Positions 42,522 through 50,975 of a DNA stretch of 64,000 nt are shown here, piece by piece. The notes below the pieces were generated by a model, which ran no database searches, was not told the DNA's origin, and saw nothing but the letters and a program-made list of their open reading frames with translations. Source of the stretch: Chitinophagaceae bacterium (GTDB lineage: Bacteria > Bacteroidota > Bacteroidia > Chitinophagales > Chitinophagaceae); the NCBI GenBank assembly GCA_004173235.1, contig SEAC01000027.1, forward strand, positions 1 to 64,000, in the 5' to 3' direction. The number at the start of each line of letters is the position of its first letter. Positions within the stretch are counted from its first letter, which is position 1. Made by a program: the position numbers and the translations under genes.

Positions 42522-44678
42522 CTGCTTCTTCGGCGCATTCACCGCGTTGCCTACGTGGCTCTTGTCCACATTCTCGTTGCCGAGATTGTCCAGGATCCAG
42601 TTGGTCATCTTGCTCCAGAGGTGCAGGCTTGTATTGTCGGCACCGCCGTTGATGCTGTGATTTTTGTTGGGATAGTACATCGTCTCGAAGTCGACGTTCG
42701 CTTTCACCAGCGCGGAGATCATCTGCGTGCTGTTCTGGAAGTGCACGTTGTCGTCGGCGCTGCCGTGAATGAGCAGGAACTTGCCTTTGATGCGATTCAC
42801 AAAGTTGATGGGCGCATTGTCGTCGTAGCCGGCCTTATTTTCCTGCGGCGTGCGCATGTAGCGCTCGGTGTAGATGTTGTCGTAAAAGCGCCAGGACGTA
42901 ACGGGAGCCACGGCCACCGCCGCGGTAAATGCTTCGTTGCCTTTCGTAATGGCCAGCGAGCTCATAAAGCCGCCAAAGCTCCAGCCCCAGTGACCCACGT
43001 TCTTCGGATCCACGAAGGATTGCTTCGCAAGGTATTTTGCCGCATCGATCTGGTCTTCGATCTCAAACTTGCCCAGCTGCAGGTAGGTCTTCTTCTTGAA
43101 TTCCTCACCGCGGAAGCCGGTGCCGGTGTTGTCTACCGACACTACGATGAACCCGCGCTGCGCAAGCATCTGGTGCCACATGCTGGCTGCCCCATAGCGG
43201 TTGGCCACCTGCTGCGAGCCCGGACCGCCATAGTTGCAGAAGATCACCGGATACTTTTTAGAAGGGTTGAAGTTGGCGGGCTTCAGCATCCAGCCGTTGA
43301 GCGTGTCGCCTTTGCTGTTCGGCACGCGGATGAACTCCACCTGGCCCACGCCGTAGTCGGCAATGGTCTGCTTCAGTTTCGTATTCTCGTTGATCGTCCT
43401 CACAAAGGTTGCCTTGTCTTTCTTCAGGTCATACAGCGACACCACCTGGGGCGTGTTGATGTTGGAGTAATAATCCATGTACTGGGTGAAGTCGTCCTTC
43501 AGCTCGATGCGGTGCCAGCCGGTGCCCTGGGTCAGCTGCTTCGTGTTGCGGCCGTTGAGGTCCGACACGAACAGGTTGCGATCCATTGGCGTGGGATAGG
43601 CGAGCGTGTAGTACACGAGGCCGTTCTTTTCATCTACGCCGTTGATGTCGGCGATGTCTGCCTTCAGCTTCGTGATCTGTACCTTCTGTTTGCCATCGAG
43701 CGTGTAGCGATAAAGCTGCGTGAAGCCGTTCATCTCCGAAGTAAAGAGATAGCTTTTCCCGTCTTTCAGGAACTGCCAGTTGTCGTTGATCTCCACGAAA
43801 TATTTGTTCTGCTCACGGTACATCTCCGTAGCGGCGCCGGTAGCCGGGTTGGTGAGCAGCAGGCGGAGATCGTTCTGGTGGCGGTTCATCCAGAATACGA
43901 CGAGCTTGGGATGCGCATCGCGGGTCCACTTGATGCGGGGAATGTAGATGTCGCCCTGCTCAAACTGCGCGGCCACGTCCTTGCTTCCGGCTACGTCATA
44001 GAGATGTATCTGCACTTTTGAATTGCTCTCGCCGGCCTTCGGATACTTGTAGCCGTACTGGCGGTTGTAGGTGCTGTCGTATACGGTGAACTGGAATTCC
44101 TTCACGTTCGTTTCGTCGAACTTGTAGTAGGCCACGTACTTGCTGTCGGGGCTCCATTCAAACGCGCGGCTGAACTCGAATTCTTCTTCGTACACCCAAT
44201 CGCAGTTGCCGTTGATGATCTTGTTCCACTGGCCATCCGTAGTAACGGCCTGGGTGGTGGCCGACGCGATATCGTAGATATACAGGTTGTTGTCGTATAC
44301 ATAGGCCACCTTCTGGCCGTCGGGCGAAAAGGTAGGATGCAGCACCTTTCCGCCGCCGAGACGCAGGGCCTTTTTGGTGCTGATATCATAAACGTATGCG
44401 TTGGACTTTGACGAGCGTCGGTAGATGGGCTCGCGGCCGTCGAAGAAAAGGATTCGCTTGCGGTCGGCAGCCACCTGGAAGTCGGTGCTGGCGATGATCT
44501 TGCCGCTCGCGTCTTTTACATCGGAGGCCTTGAACAGGGTATCATCGGAGCCACCCGCAAAGCCGGGTACGAACTCGCTGCGGAAGGTGCCTTTCTTATA
44601 AATGTCTTCGATGGTAATCTGCTTCTTCTGGGCTACGGCCAGGAAGGGCAGGAAGAGAAACAGGAAAAGGATGCGCAT
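42516..44678 (-). CDS. S9 family prolyl dipeptidyl peptidase (DPP IV-like)
   Basis: A 720-residue exported serine peptidase. After the signal peptide (RILFLFLFLPFLAVAQ) lies the beta-propeller (about 40-470), then the alpha/beta-hydrolase domain with the nucleophile in GWSFGGFMSS, the aspartate in HGSADDNVHF and the histidine in NKNHSINGG. The YEEEFEFSRAFEW stretch supplies the double glutamate that binds the peptide N-terminus in DPP IV. It removes X-Pro dipeptides, most likely in the periplasm. The ATG at 44678 is chosen for the signal peptide. Confidence 0.93.
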   Translation of the reverse strand: MRILFLFLFLPFLAVAQKKQITIEDIYKKGTFRSEFVPGFAGGSDDTLFKASDVKDASGKIIASTDFQVAADRKRILFFDGREPIYRRSSKSNAYVYDISTKKALRLGGGKVLHPTFSPDGQKVAYVYDNNLYIYDIASATTQAVTTDGQWNKIINGNCDWVYEEEFEFSRAFEWSPDSKYVAYYKFDETNVKEFQFTVYDSTYNRQYGYKYPKAGESNSKVQIHLYDVAGSKDVAAQFEQGDIYIPRIKWTRDAHPKLVVFWMNRHQNDLRLLLTNPATGAATEMYREQNKYFVEINDNWQFLKDGKSYLFTSEMNGFTQLYRYTLDGKQKVQITKLKADIADINGVDEKNGLVYYTLAYPTPMDRNLFVSDLNGRNTKQLTQGTGWHRIELKDDFTQYMDYYSNINTPQVVSLYDLKKDKATFVRTINENTKLKQTIADYGVGQVEFIRVPNSKGDTLNGWMLKPANFNPSKKYPVIFCNYGGPGSQQVANRYGAASMWHQMLAQRGFIVVSVDNTGTGFRGEEFKKKTYLQLGKFEIEDQIDAAKYLAKQSFVDPKNVGHWGWSFGGFMSSLAITKGNEAFTAAVAVAPVTSWRFYDNIYTERYMRTPQENKAGYDDNAPINFVNRIKGKFLLIHGSADDNVHFQNSTQMISALVKANVDFETMYYPNKNHSINGGADNTSLHLWSKMTNWILDNLGNENVDKSHVGNAVNAPKKQF

Positions 44679-44699
44679 GTGCGTTTTTAATTTGAGCGT

Positions 44700-44707
44700 T
44701 AAATATA
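44700..44707 (-). promoter_or_regulatory. -7 promoter element of the S9 peptidase
   Basis: On the minus strand this is TATATTTA (7 of 8 to TAnnTTTG), 21 bp before the ATG. Confidence 0.45.
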
Positions 44708-44798
44708 ACGTAGGAAAGCTACGCGGGGCGCGCCTTTTGAAGAGCGGCAAATACTTTAACGGAGCGGAGGGAAAGGAGGCTAAGACGAAGAAGATTCG

Positions 44799-44926
44799 GA
44801 ACCGCAAAGAGAAGAAGAAAAGAAGGTGGTACGCTAAGTTTTATTTCAATAAAACAGCCCCGCCTGCGGCGGGGCTGTTACCATATTTCTTAGCGAAACG
44901 CTTATTCACTTCTTTACTTCGCGGTG
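44799..44926. repeat. Three nested inverted repeats around a terminator
   Basis: Outermost: ACCGCAAAGAGAAGAAG (44801-44817) with CTTCTTTACTTCGCGGT (44909-44925). Middle: CGCTAAG (44832-44838) with CTTAGCG (44889-44895). Inner: the terminator at 44853. This is the same architecture as the other flanked terminators, between the oxoamine synthase and S9 peptidase genes. Confidence 0.75.
44853..44880. terminator. Terminator of the oxoamine synthase gene
   Basis: A 12-bp perfect stem AACAGCCCCGCC / GGCGGGGCTGTT on a TGC loop. A-rich on the left, giving a T-tract for the leftward gene. Confidence 0.85.
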
Positions 44927-44952
44927 AAAAACTCTTTTTCACCTTCTAAACC

Positions 44953-46215
44953 TTACGCTTTCGCATCGGCCATATCGGGGATCGCTTCCGATTTGTAGGC
45001 GCCCGCATCCAGCTTGGCTTTGGTTTCGCTGAAGGCCTTGAGCGTTGCCTCGATGTCGGCCTCGGTGTGCGCAGCAGTGGGGATGAGGCGATAGATGATA
45101 TGTCCTTTCGGGATCACCGGATACACCACGATCGAGCAGAAGATGCCGTAGTTCTCGCGGAGATCCATCACCATTGCAGTAGCTTCTTCTACGCCACCCT
45201 TCATGTAAACGGGCGTTACCATGGTGTCGGTGTTGCCGATGTCGAAGCCGCGCTCTTTGAGTCCGGCCTGCAGCGCAAGCGCGTTCTTCCAAAGTTTTTC
45301 GCGGAGCTCGGGCATCGCGCGCAGCATTTCAAGGCGCTTGAGGTTACCGATAACGATGGGCATCGGCAGGCTCTTGGCGAATATCTGCGAACGGATGTTG
45401 TAGCGGATGTAGTCTACGATCTGGCGGTCGCCGGCAACGAAGGCGCCGATCGACGCCATCGACTTGGCAAAGGTGGAGAAGTAGAGGTCGATGCCGTCCT
45501 GTACGCCCTGCGCTTCGCCTGCGCCGGCGCCGGTGGCACCAAGCGTACCGAAGCCGTGCGCATCGTCTACGAGGATGCGGAACGAGTATTTGTTCTTGAG
45601 GTCGATGATCTCTTTGAGCTTGCCCTGATCGCCGGCCATGCCGAATACGCCTTCGGTGATCACGAGAATGCCGCCCTGTTTGTTCTTTTCAACAAGCGCA
45701 GTGGCGCGCTCCATTTGCTTTTCGAAATCTTCGAGGTCGTTGTGCTTGAACACAAAGCGGTGACCGGCGTGGAGGCGCAGGCCGTCGATGATGCACGCGT
45801 GGCTCTCGGCGTCGTATACGATCACATCGTGGCGCGAACAAACCGCGTCGATGATGCTCACCATTCCCTGGTAGCCGAAGTTGAGGAGGGCTGCATCGTC
45901 TTTACCCACAAAGGTTGCGAGCTCCTGCTCCAGCTGCTCGTGGTAGTTGGAGTTGCCGCTCATCATCCGCGCACCCATGGGGTAAGCGAGCCCGTATTCT
46001 TTGGCGCCATCGGCATCCGCCTTGCGGATGTCGGGGTGGTTGGCCAGTCCGAGGTAATTATTGAGGCTCCAAACGATCACTTCTTTGCCGCGGAATTGCA
46101 TCCGGCTTCCGATCTCTCCTTCCAGCTTCGGGAAGGCGAAATAGCCATGCGCACGCTCACGATGCTGCCCGATGGGTCCATAATTCTTGACCAAACGCTC
46201 GAAAATATCTGCCAT
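44953..46215 (-). CDS. Alpha-oxoamine synthase family PLP enzyme (Kbl/BioF/serine palmitoyltransferase-like)
   Basis: A 420-residue fold-type I PLP enzyme. Recognisable: NNYLGLANHPDI, GSRM-like substrate region SGNSNYHEQLEQELA, the PLP-binding VDDAHGFGTLGATG, and the Schiff-base lysine in YFSTFAKSMASIGAF. Family members condense an amino acid with an acyl-CoA: Kbl (glycine), BioF (alanine), SPT (serine) or cysteate acyltransferase in sulfonolipid synthesis. Sphingolipids and sulfonolipids are common in Bacteroidetes, so a lipid role is plausible, but the substrate is not decidable here. Confidence 0.8.
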   Translation of the reverse strand: MADIFERLVKNYGPIGQHRERAHGYFAFPKLEGEIGSRMQFRGKEVIVWSLNNYLGLANHPDIRKADADGAKEYGLAYPMGARMMSGNSNYHEQLEQELATFVGKDDAALLNFGYQGMVSIIDAVCSRHDVIVYDAESHACIIDGLRLHAGHRFVFKHNDLEDFEKQMERATALVEKNKQGGILVITEGVFGMAGDQGKLKEIIDLKNKYSFRILVDDAHGFGTLGATGAGAGEAQGVQDGIDLYFSTFAKSMASIGAFVAGDRQIVDYIRYNIRSQIFAKSLPMPIVIGNLKRLEMLRAMPELREKLWKNALALQAGLKERGFDIGNTDTMVTPVYMKGGVEEATAMVMDLRENYGIFCSIVVYPVIPKGHIIYRLIPTAAHTEADIEATLKAFSETKAKLDAGAYKSEAIPDMADAKA

Positions 46216-46240
46216 GTAACGTAGGTTTTAAAAATTGCCG

Positions 46241-46248
46241 CGAAGGTA
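46241..46248 (-). promoter_or_regulatory. -7 promoter element of the oxoamine synthase
   Basis: On the minus strand this is TACCTTCG (7 of 8 to TAnnTTTG), 25 bp before the ATG. It overlaps the 3' side of the next gene's stop region. Confidence 0.45.
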
Positions 46249-46253
46249 AGTAA

Positions 46254-47060
46254 TTATAGCGGAAGCAGTTCCACCGCCAGTCTCCAGCCGCCGCGCTCGT
46301 GGCGCCACAGGCGTACAAACGGCGCCGGCTCCCCCTTTTCATCCTTAGCTGTGCCATATACGAGCGCAAGGTCGCCCGAAGGCGCGAGGAGCCTGCCGGA
46401 TGACTGCGTTTCCACCATCGCCGGAAGCGCCTTGATCCACTTTGCCTGCTGGCCGGGCGTGAGCGCGTAGGCCTGCCCGCTGCGGCAGAGCACGCTGGTG
46501 GCCGAAAGGGCGCCGCGGTGGGCCACCTTTGCATCGCGTTTGAGCAACTCGGCGAAAGCGCTGTCGGCCAACACCAGCGACGCCTCGTCGCCCCGCTCTT
46601 TGTCGGGGGCAAAGGGGTAGAGCACCTGCAGGGTCTCATCGCCTCCATGGGTGCCGGCATCGAAGAGGAACTTCCAGTCGCCTCCCGGCAGCCGGTGCCA
46701 GATGGTAAAGAAGTGGCCGCGGGCCGAAATGCTGTCTTTCGATGTAAGACGGAAGGTCCAGGGGCCGGTGGTTAAGCCCCAGTCGCCGGAGGAAGCGAGC
46801 TCCGCGACGAGCGGCTTCCAGTTGAGCACGCCCGGACCGGCGGCTTTGGCCTGCCACTCGGCGTAGCTTTTATGATAGGAATCCTTGCGGAACATCACCG
46901 CCGATGTATCCATAAAAGCTACGAACGCGTCGCGGGTGTTTTCAGCAACCGATTTTGCCGCAAAGGCGCGCTCCGATGCTACCATCGACTGCAATGCGGC
47001 GGGCTGCGCCTGTGCACCAACAGCTGCAAACAGGCCCGCAGCAAGGAGAATGTGCTTCAT
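46254..47060 (-). CDS. Secreted protein with two NTF2-like (DUF4440/SnoaL-type) halves
   Basis: A 268-residue exported protein (signal peptide KHILLAAGLFAAVGAQAQ). The first half (about 25-145) has the NTF2-like pattern SERAFAAKSVAENTRDAFVAFM ... WGLTTGPWTFR ... WKFLFDAG. The second half (about 155-268) repeats it in diverged form (ADSAFAELLKRDAKVAHRGALS ... LALVYGTAKD ... GWRLAVELLPL). No catalytic residues are evident. Such proteins often bind small molecules. Function unknown. Confidence 0.7.
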   Translation of the reverse strand: MKHILLAAGLFAAVGAQAQPAALQSMVASERAFAAKSVAENTRDAFVAFMDTSAVMFRKDSYHKSYAEWQAKAAGPGVLNWKPLVAELASSGDWGLTTGPWTFRLTSKDSISARGHFFTIWHRLPGGDWKFLFDAGTHGGDETLQVLYPFAPDKERGDEASLVLADSAFAELLKRDAKVAHRGALSATSVLCRSGQAYALTPGQQAKWIKALPAMVETQSSGRLLAPSGDLALVYGTAKDEKGEPAPFVRLWRHERGGWRLAVELLPL

Positions 47061-47118
47061 CGAATGAAGATAACATGCAATTATCAGCAGCAGCTTCCGC
47101 TGATCCTTTTTTGGAGCG

Positions 47119-47126
47119 TAATTTCG
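47119..47126 (+). promoter_or_regulatory. -7 promoter element of the PafA-like gene
   Basis: TAATTTCG (7 of 8 to TAnnTTTG), 19 bp before the ATG. Confidence 0.4.
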
Positions 47127-47145
47127 CGGCTTCAATGATCACCGG

Positions 47146-48771
47146 ATGATGAAGCGCCTGCTCCTGTCTCTCCTTTTTTTCTGCACATTATTCACTGCCT
47201 TTGCCCAGCAGTCCGAACGGCCCGCACTTGTGGTTGGACTGGTAGTAGACCAGATGCGCTGGGACTACCTGTACCGCTATGCCGACCGCTATGGCAACGA
47301 CGGCTTCAAGCGCCTGCTGCGCGAGGGTTTCAGCTGCGACAATACCTTCATTCCTTACACACCTACCTACACGGCGCCCGGACACACCTGTATTTATACG
47401 GGAAGCGTTCCGTCGCTCCACGGCATCATCTCCAATACCTGGTGGGACCGCAGCAGCGACACCACGATGTATTGCACGCAGGACAACTCCGTGCACGGCA
47501 TCGGCAGTAGTTCGAAGGCGGGCAAAATGTCGCCACGCAACCTTTGGGCGAGCACCATCACCGACGAATTGCGCCTCTCTACCAACTTTCGCAATAAGAC
47601 CGTTGCCATTGCGCTCAAAGACCGGGGAGCCATCCTTCCTGGTGGACACACGGCCAACGGCGCCTACTGGTTTGACAACGAAACGGAATCGTGGATCACG
47701 AGCTCGTTTTATGCAAATGCGCTCCCTGCCTGGGTTTCGGCCTTCAACAAGCGCGGGCTGCCGCGCGAGTACCTGAGCCGCAACTGGAATACGCTCTACC
47801 CGATCGGCACCTACGCGCAAAGCGGCCGCGACACCGCGTACTGGGAAGGCGTGCAGCCCGGCGGCACCAATTTTTTCCCCCACCGGATGGACTCGCTGAA
47901 GGGCCATACAGCGATGGAAGCGTTCCGCGTTTCGCCCTGGGGCAACAGCTTCACCCTCCAGTTTGCGCAGGAAGCGGTGCGTTCGGAGCGCCTCGGCAAG
48001 GGTGCCTTTACCGATTTTCTTACCGTTAGCCTCTCCTCCACCGACTACATAGGGCACGCCTTCGGCCCCAACTCCATCGAGATCGAAGACACTTACCTCC
48101 GCCTCGATCGCGAGATCGCAGCCTTTCTGAAATTCCTGGATGCGCAGGTGGGCAAGGGCAAATACCTGCTTTTCCTCACCGCCGATCACGGCGCGGCCCA
48201 CACGCCGGCCTACGCCAACAGCCAGCGGCTGCCGGCCGGCCGCATCAGCGACTACGCACTCATGGACAGCCTCAACGCCGCGCTCAACCGCGATTTCGGA
48301 GTGACGCGTGCCGTGCGTTCGCTCATCAACTACCAGGTTTATCTGAATGAGGAAAAGATCGAAGAAGCGCATGCCGACCGCGCAGCCATCAAGCATTTCA
48401 TCATGAACCGCCTGCTGCGCATTCCCGGAGTGTCGAAGGTGATCGACCTCGATAATATTGCTGCCGCGCCCCTGCCGCCCAAGATCCGCGACATGGTACT
48501 GAATGGCTACAACCAGAAGTTGAGTGGCAACATCCAGTATGTGTTCAAGCCCCAGTGGTTCGATTGGGGCGGTGTTACGGGCACTACGCACGGCGCGCCT
48601 TACCCCTACGATGCCCACATCCCGCTGGTGTGGTTTGGCTGGAAACAAAAGCCCGGCCGCCTCGTGCGGGAGGTATACATGACCGACATAGCCGCCACCC
48701 TCGCCGCCCTGCTTCGGGTGCAGATGCCGAACGGGTGCATCGGGCAGCCGATCGGGGAAGTTGTTCGGTAG
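47146..48771 (+). CDS. Secreted alkaline phosphatase, PafA/nucleotide pyrophosphatase type
   Basis: A 541-residue exported metalloenzyme of the alkaline phosphatase superfamily. The signal peptide ends AFAQ. The first metal aspartate is D35 (VVDQMRWDYL); the nucleophile region is TYTAPGHTCIYTGS (T76 or nearby) with N97 in SNTWWD; further metal ligands are in SSTDYIGHAFGP and TADHGAAHTP. This matches the threonine-nucleophile PafA enzymes of Bacteroidetes, which release phosphate from monoesters. An in-frame ATG one codon later is equally possible as start. Confidence 0.87.
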   Translation: MMKRLLLSLLFFCTLFTAFAQQSERPALVVGLVVDQMRWDYLYRYADRYGNDGFKRLLREGFSCDNTFIPYTPTYTAPGHTCIYTGSVPSLHGIISNTWWDRSSDTTMYCTQDNSVHGIGSSSKAGKMSPRNLWASTITDELRLSTNFRNKTVAIALKDRGAILPGGHTANGAYWFDNETESWITSSFYANALPAWVSAFNKRGLPREYLSRNWNTLYPIGTYAQSGRDTAYWEGVQPGGTNFFPHRMDSLKGHTAMEAFRVSPWGNSFTLQFAQEAVRSERLGKGAFTDFLTVSLSSTDYIGHAFGPNSIEIEDTYLRLDREIAAFLKFLDAQVGKGKYLLFLTADHGAAHTPAYANSQRLPAGRISDYALMDSLNAALNRDFGVTRAVRSLINYQVYLNEEKIEEAHADRAAIKHFIMNRLLRIPGVSKVIDLDNIAAAPLPPKIRDMVLNGYNQKLSGNIQYVFKPQWFDWGGVTGTTHGAPYPYDAHIPLVWFGWKQKPGRLVREVYMTDIAATLAALLRVQMPNGCIGQPIGEVVR

Positions 48772-48880
48772 GGAACATTTACAGTATTTAGTTTTCAGTT
48801 TTTGAGTGGTAGGACCCATCCCCCAATCCCTTGCCCACGGGAAGGGGAGCGCATCACCCTCACTTCGCCGCGTCAATCGA

Positions 48881-48944
48881 ATTACCCCATTATCCCACCA
48901 CCCCATCACCCTATTACCCCATTATCCCATCACCCCATTCTCCC
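48881..48944. repeat. Eight tandem 8-mers upstream of glmS
   Basis: Exact 8-bp register for 64 bp: ATTACCCC, ATTATCCC, ACCACCCC, ATCACCCT, ATTACCCC, ATTATCCC, ATCACCCC, ATTCTCCC. Four units are themselves repeated as a 32-bp block. It begins 110 bp after the phosphatase stop and ends 65 bp before the glmS ATG. No G-rich inverted arm of matching length is present. Confidence 0.92.
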
Positions 48945-49009
48945 TCCCCTTTGGTGGTCTGCCCGTTTTTACGGAATTTCGCGACCTTAATAACTTATAT
49001 CCCTTCACT

Positions 49010-50845
49010 ATGTGCGGAATCGTTGCCTATATCGGCCCTCGCGAAGCCTACCCAGTAATCTTGAAAGGCCTGAAAAGGCTGGAATACCGGGGCTATGACA
49101 GCGCCGGTGTGGCTTTGCTGGACAAGGATCTGAATGTTTACAAGAAAAAAGGCAAGGTGGCCGACCTCGAGGAAAGCCTTGTTGGAAAGAACCTGCACTC
49201 CCATATCGGCATCGGCCACACCCGTTGGGCTACCCACGGCGAGCCCAATGACCGCAATGCGCACCCTCACCTCTCCGCTTCGGGCAAGCTGGCGATGATT
49301 CACAATGGGATCATCGAAAACTACGCCCAGCTGAAGGAAGACCTGCAGCGCAAAGGCTACGCCTTTAAGAGCGACACCGACACGGAGGTGCTGCTGAACT
49401 TCATCGAAGACATCAAGAACAACCTCGGTTGCCCGCTCGAAGAGGCCGTGCGCGTGGCCCTCAAGCGCGTTGTGGGCGCCTACGTGATCGTGCTGATGGA
49501 CGAGGACACGCCCGACACCATCATCACCGCCCGTAAAGGCTCTCCCCTCGTGATCGGCATCGGCAAGAACGAGCACTTTCTCGCTTCCGATGCATCGCCC
49601 ATCATCGAATACACGAAGGAAGTTGTTTATGTAAACGACTACGAAATCGCAATCATCAAAGCCGACGAGCTCATTCTGAAGAACCTCGGTAACGAGCGCC
49701 AGACGCCATTTATCCAGAAACTCGACATGGAGCTCGCAGCCATCGAAAAAGGCGGTTTCGAGCACTTCATGCTGAAAGAGATCTTCGAGCAGCCGCAAAC
49801 CATCCATGATTGCCTCCGCGGCCGCCTCGATTCCGAGAACGGAACGATCACGATGAGCGGCATTGCAAAGTATGCCGACCAACTGATGAACGCCAACCGC
49901 ATCGTGATGGTAGCCTGCGGCACCAGCTGGCACGCCGGCCTCGTTGCAGAATACATTTTTGAAGAACTGTGCCGCATCAACGTGGAGGTGGAATATGCCT
50001 CCGAGTTCCGCTACCGCAATCCCGTCATCCAGCCCGGCGACGTCATCCTGGCCATCTCGCAAAGCGGTGAAACGGCCGATACGCTCGTTGCCATCGAAAA
50101 CGCGAAGAAGCAAGGCGCCATCATCATGGGCATCGTGAACGTGGTGGGCTCGTCGATTGCCCGCTTGTCGGACACCGGTGCCTATACCCACGCAGGACCG
50201 GAGATCGGCGTAGCATCCACCAAGGCCTTCACAGGCCAGCTGGCGGTGCTCACGATGGTTGCCCTCAAAGTGGCCCTCGAAAAAGGAACGATCACCCACG
50301 AGCGCTTCCTGCAGCTGGTGCGCGAGCTCGATGCCATTCCTGATAAAGTCGCCAAGATCCTCGAGCAGAACGATGCCATCAAGGCGCTTGCAGAAAAATA
50401 CAAGGACGCTTCCAACTGCCTCTACCTCGGTCGCGGCTACAACTTCCCTGTTGCCCTCGAAGGCGCGCTGAAGCTGAAGGAGATCTCCTACATCCATGCC
50501 GAAGGGTATCCTGCTGCCGAAATGAAGCACGGCCCGATCGCGCTTGTAGATGAGAACCTCCCGGTCATATTCATTGCTACTAAAGATTCCTACCACGAGA
50601 AAGTGATCTCCAACATGCAGGAGATCAAGGCGCGGAAAGGCCGCGTGGTGGCCATCATCAACGAAGGCGATACACAGAGCCTCTCGCTTGCCGATGACGT
50701 GATCGTGGTTCCGGAGACCGATGAGATCCTCGCACCGATGCTCAATTGCATCCCCATGCAACTCCTCGCCTACCACATTGGCGTGGCTAAAGGTTTCGAC
50801 GTGGACAAGCCGCGTAACCTCGCCAAGTCGGTAACGGTGGAGTGA
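49010..50845 (+). CDS. glmS: Glutamine-fructose-6-phosphate aminotransferase
   Basis: A 611-residue enzyme making glucosamine-6-phosphate for peptidoglycan and lipid A. The N-terminal glutaminase domain starts MCGIVAYIG; after removal of Met the cysteine is the nucleophile. HTRWATHGEPNDRNAHPH and the two SIS domains (ACGTSWHAGLVAEY, ISQSGETADT, GRGYNFPVALEGALKLKE) follow, ending in KSVTVE. The start is fixed by the need for Cys at position 2; the open frame upstream only translates the 8-mer block. No glmS ribozyme is seen. Confidence 0.96.
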   Translation: MCGIVAYIGPREAYPVILKGLKRLEYRGYDSAGVALLDKDLNVYKKKGKVADLEESLVGKNLHSHIGIGHTRWATHGEPNDRNAHPHLSASGKLAMIHNGIIENYAQLKEDLQRKGYAFKSDTDTEVLLNFIEDIKNNLGCPLEEAVRVALKRVVGAYVIVLMDEDTPDTIITARKGSPLVIGIGKNEHFLASDASPIIEYTKEVVYVNDYEIAIIKADELILKNLGNERQTPFIQKLDMELAAIEKGGFEHFMLKEIFEQPQTIHDCLRGRLDSENGTITMSGIAKYADQLMNANRIVMVACGTSWHAGLVAEYIFEELCRINVEVEYASEFRYRNPVIQPGDVILAISQSGETADTLVAIENAKKQGAIIMGIVNVVGSSIARLSDTGAYTHAGPEIGVASTKAFTGQLAVLTMVALKVALEKGTITHERFLQLVRELDAIPDKVAKILEQNDAIKALAEKYKDASNCLYLGRGYNFPVALEGALKLKEISYIHAEGYPAAEMKHGPIALVDENLPVIFIATKDSYHEKVISNMQEIKARKGRVVAIINEGDTQSLSLADDVIVVPETDEILAPMLNCIPMQLLAYHIGVAKGFDVDKPRNLAKSVTVE

Positions 50846-50966
50846 GGAATAACGAATGCCCAATATCGAAGTGAGACCTTTCCGGATGGAGAGGTCTTTT
50901 TTGTTGGGAGCAGCCCCTCGCCTGGATTCCTTGTTCACTATTCGTTATTCGTTCTTCATTGGGTAT
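50846..50966. repeat. 7-mer blocks flanking the glmS terminator
   Basis: The left arm (50847-50874) reads GAATAAC, GAATGCC, CAATATC, GAAGTGA. The right arm (50934-50961) reads TTCACTA, TTCGTTA, TTCGTTC, TTCATTG. The arms share inverted words (ATAACGAAT, CCCAAT). They enclose the terminator, and the right arm ends 2 bp before the -7 box of the next gene. Confidence 0.8.
50874..50902 (+). terminator. glmS terminator
   Basis: AGACCTTTCC (50874-50883) pairs with GGAGAGGTCT (50888-50897) on a 4-base loop with one G-U pair, followed by six T. Confidence 0.88.
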
Positions 50967-50971
50967 TTTCG
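50964..50971 (+). promoter_or_regulatory. -7 promoter element of the DUF4954 gene
   Basis: TATTTTCG (7 of 8 to TAnnTTTG), four bases before the ATG, just after the 7-mer arm. This implies a leaderless transcript. Confidence 0.45.
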
Positions 50972-50975
50972 TACC

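Noticed and set aside
48881-48944. CRISPR-like tandem array
   Set aside because: Units are 8 bp and contiguous, with no spacers, and no cas genes are near. The same holds for the other periodic blocks.
48772-49009. glmS ribozyme in the glmS leader
   Set aside because: No ribozyme core is visible; the leader is occupied by the 8-mer block. Known glmS ribozymes are from Firmicutes and relatives.
48995-50938. 647-residue open frame antisense to glmS
   Set aside because: Covers glmS on the opposite strand and has no family resemblance.
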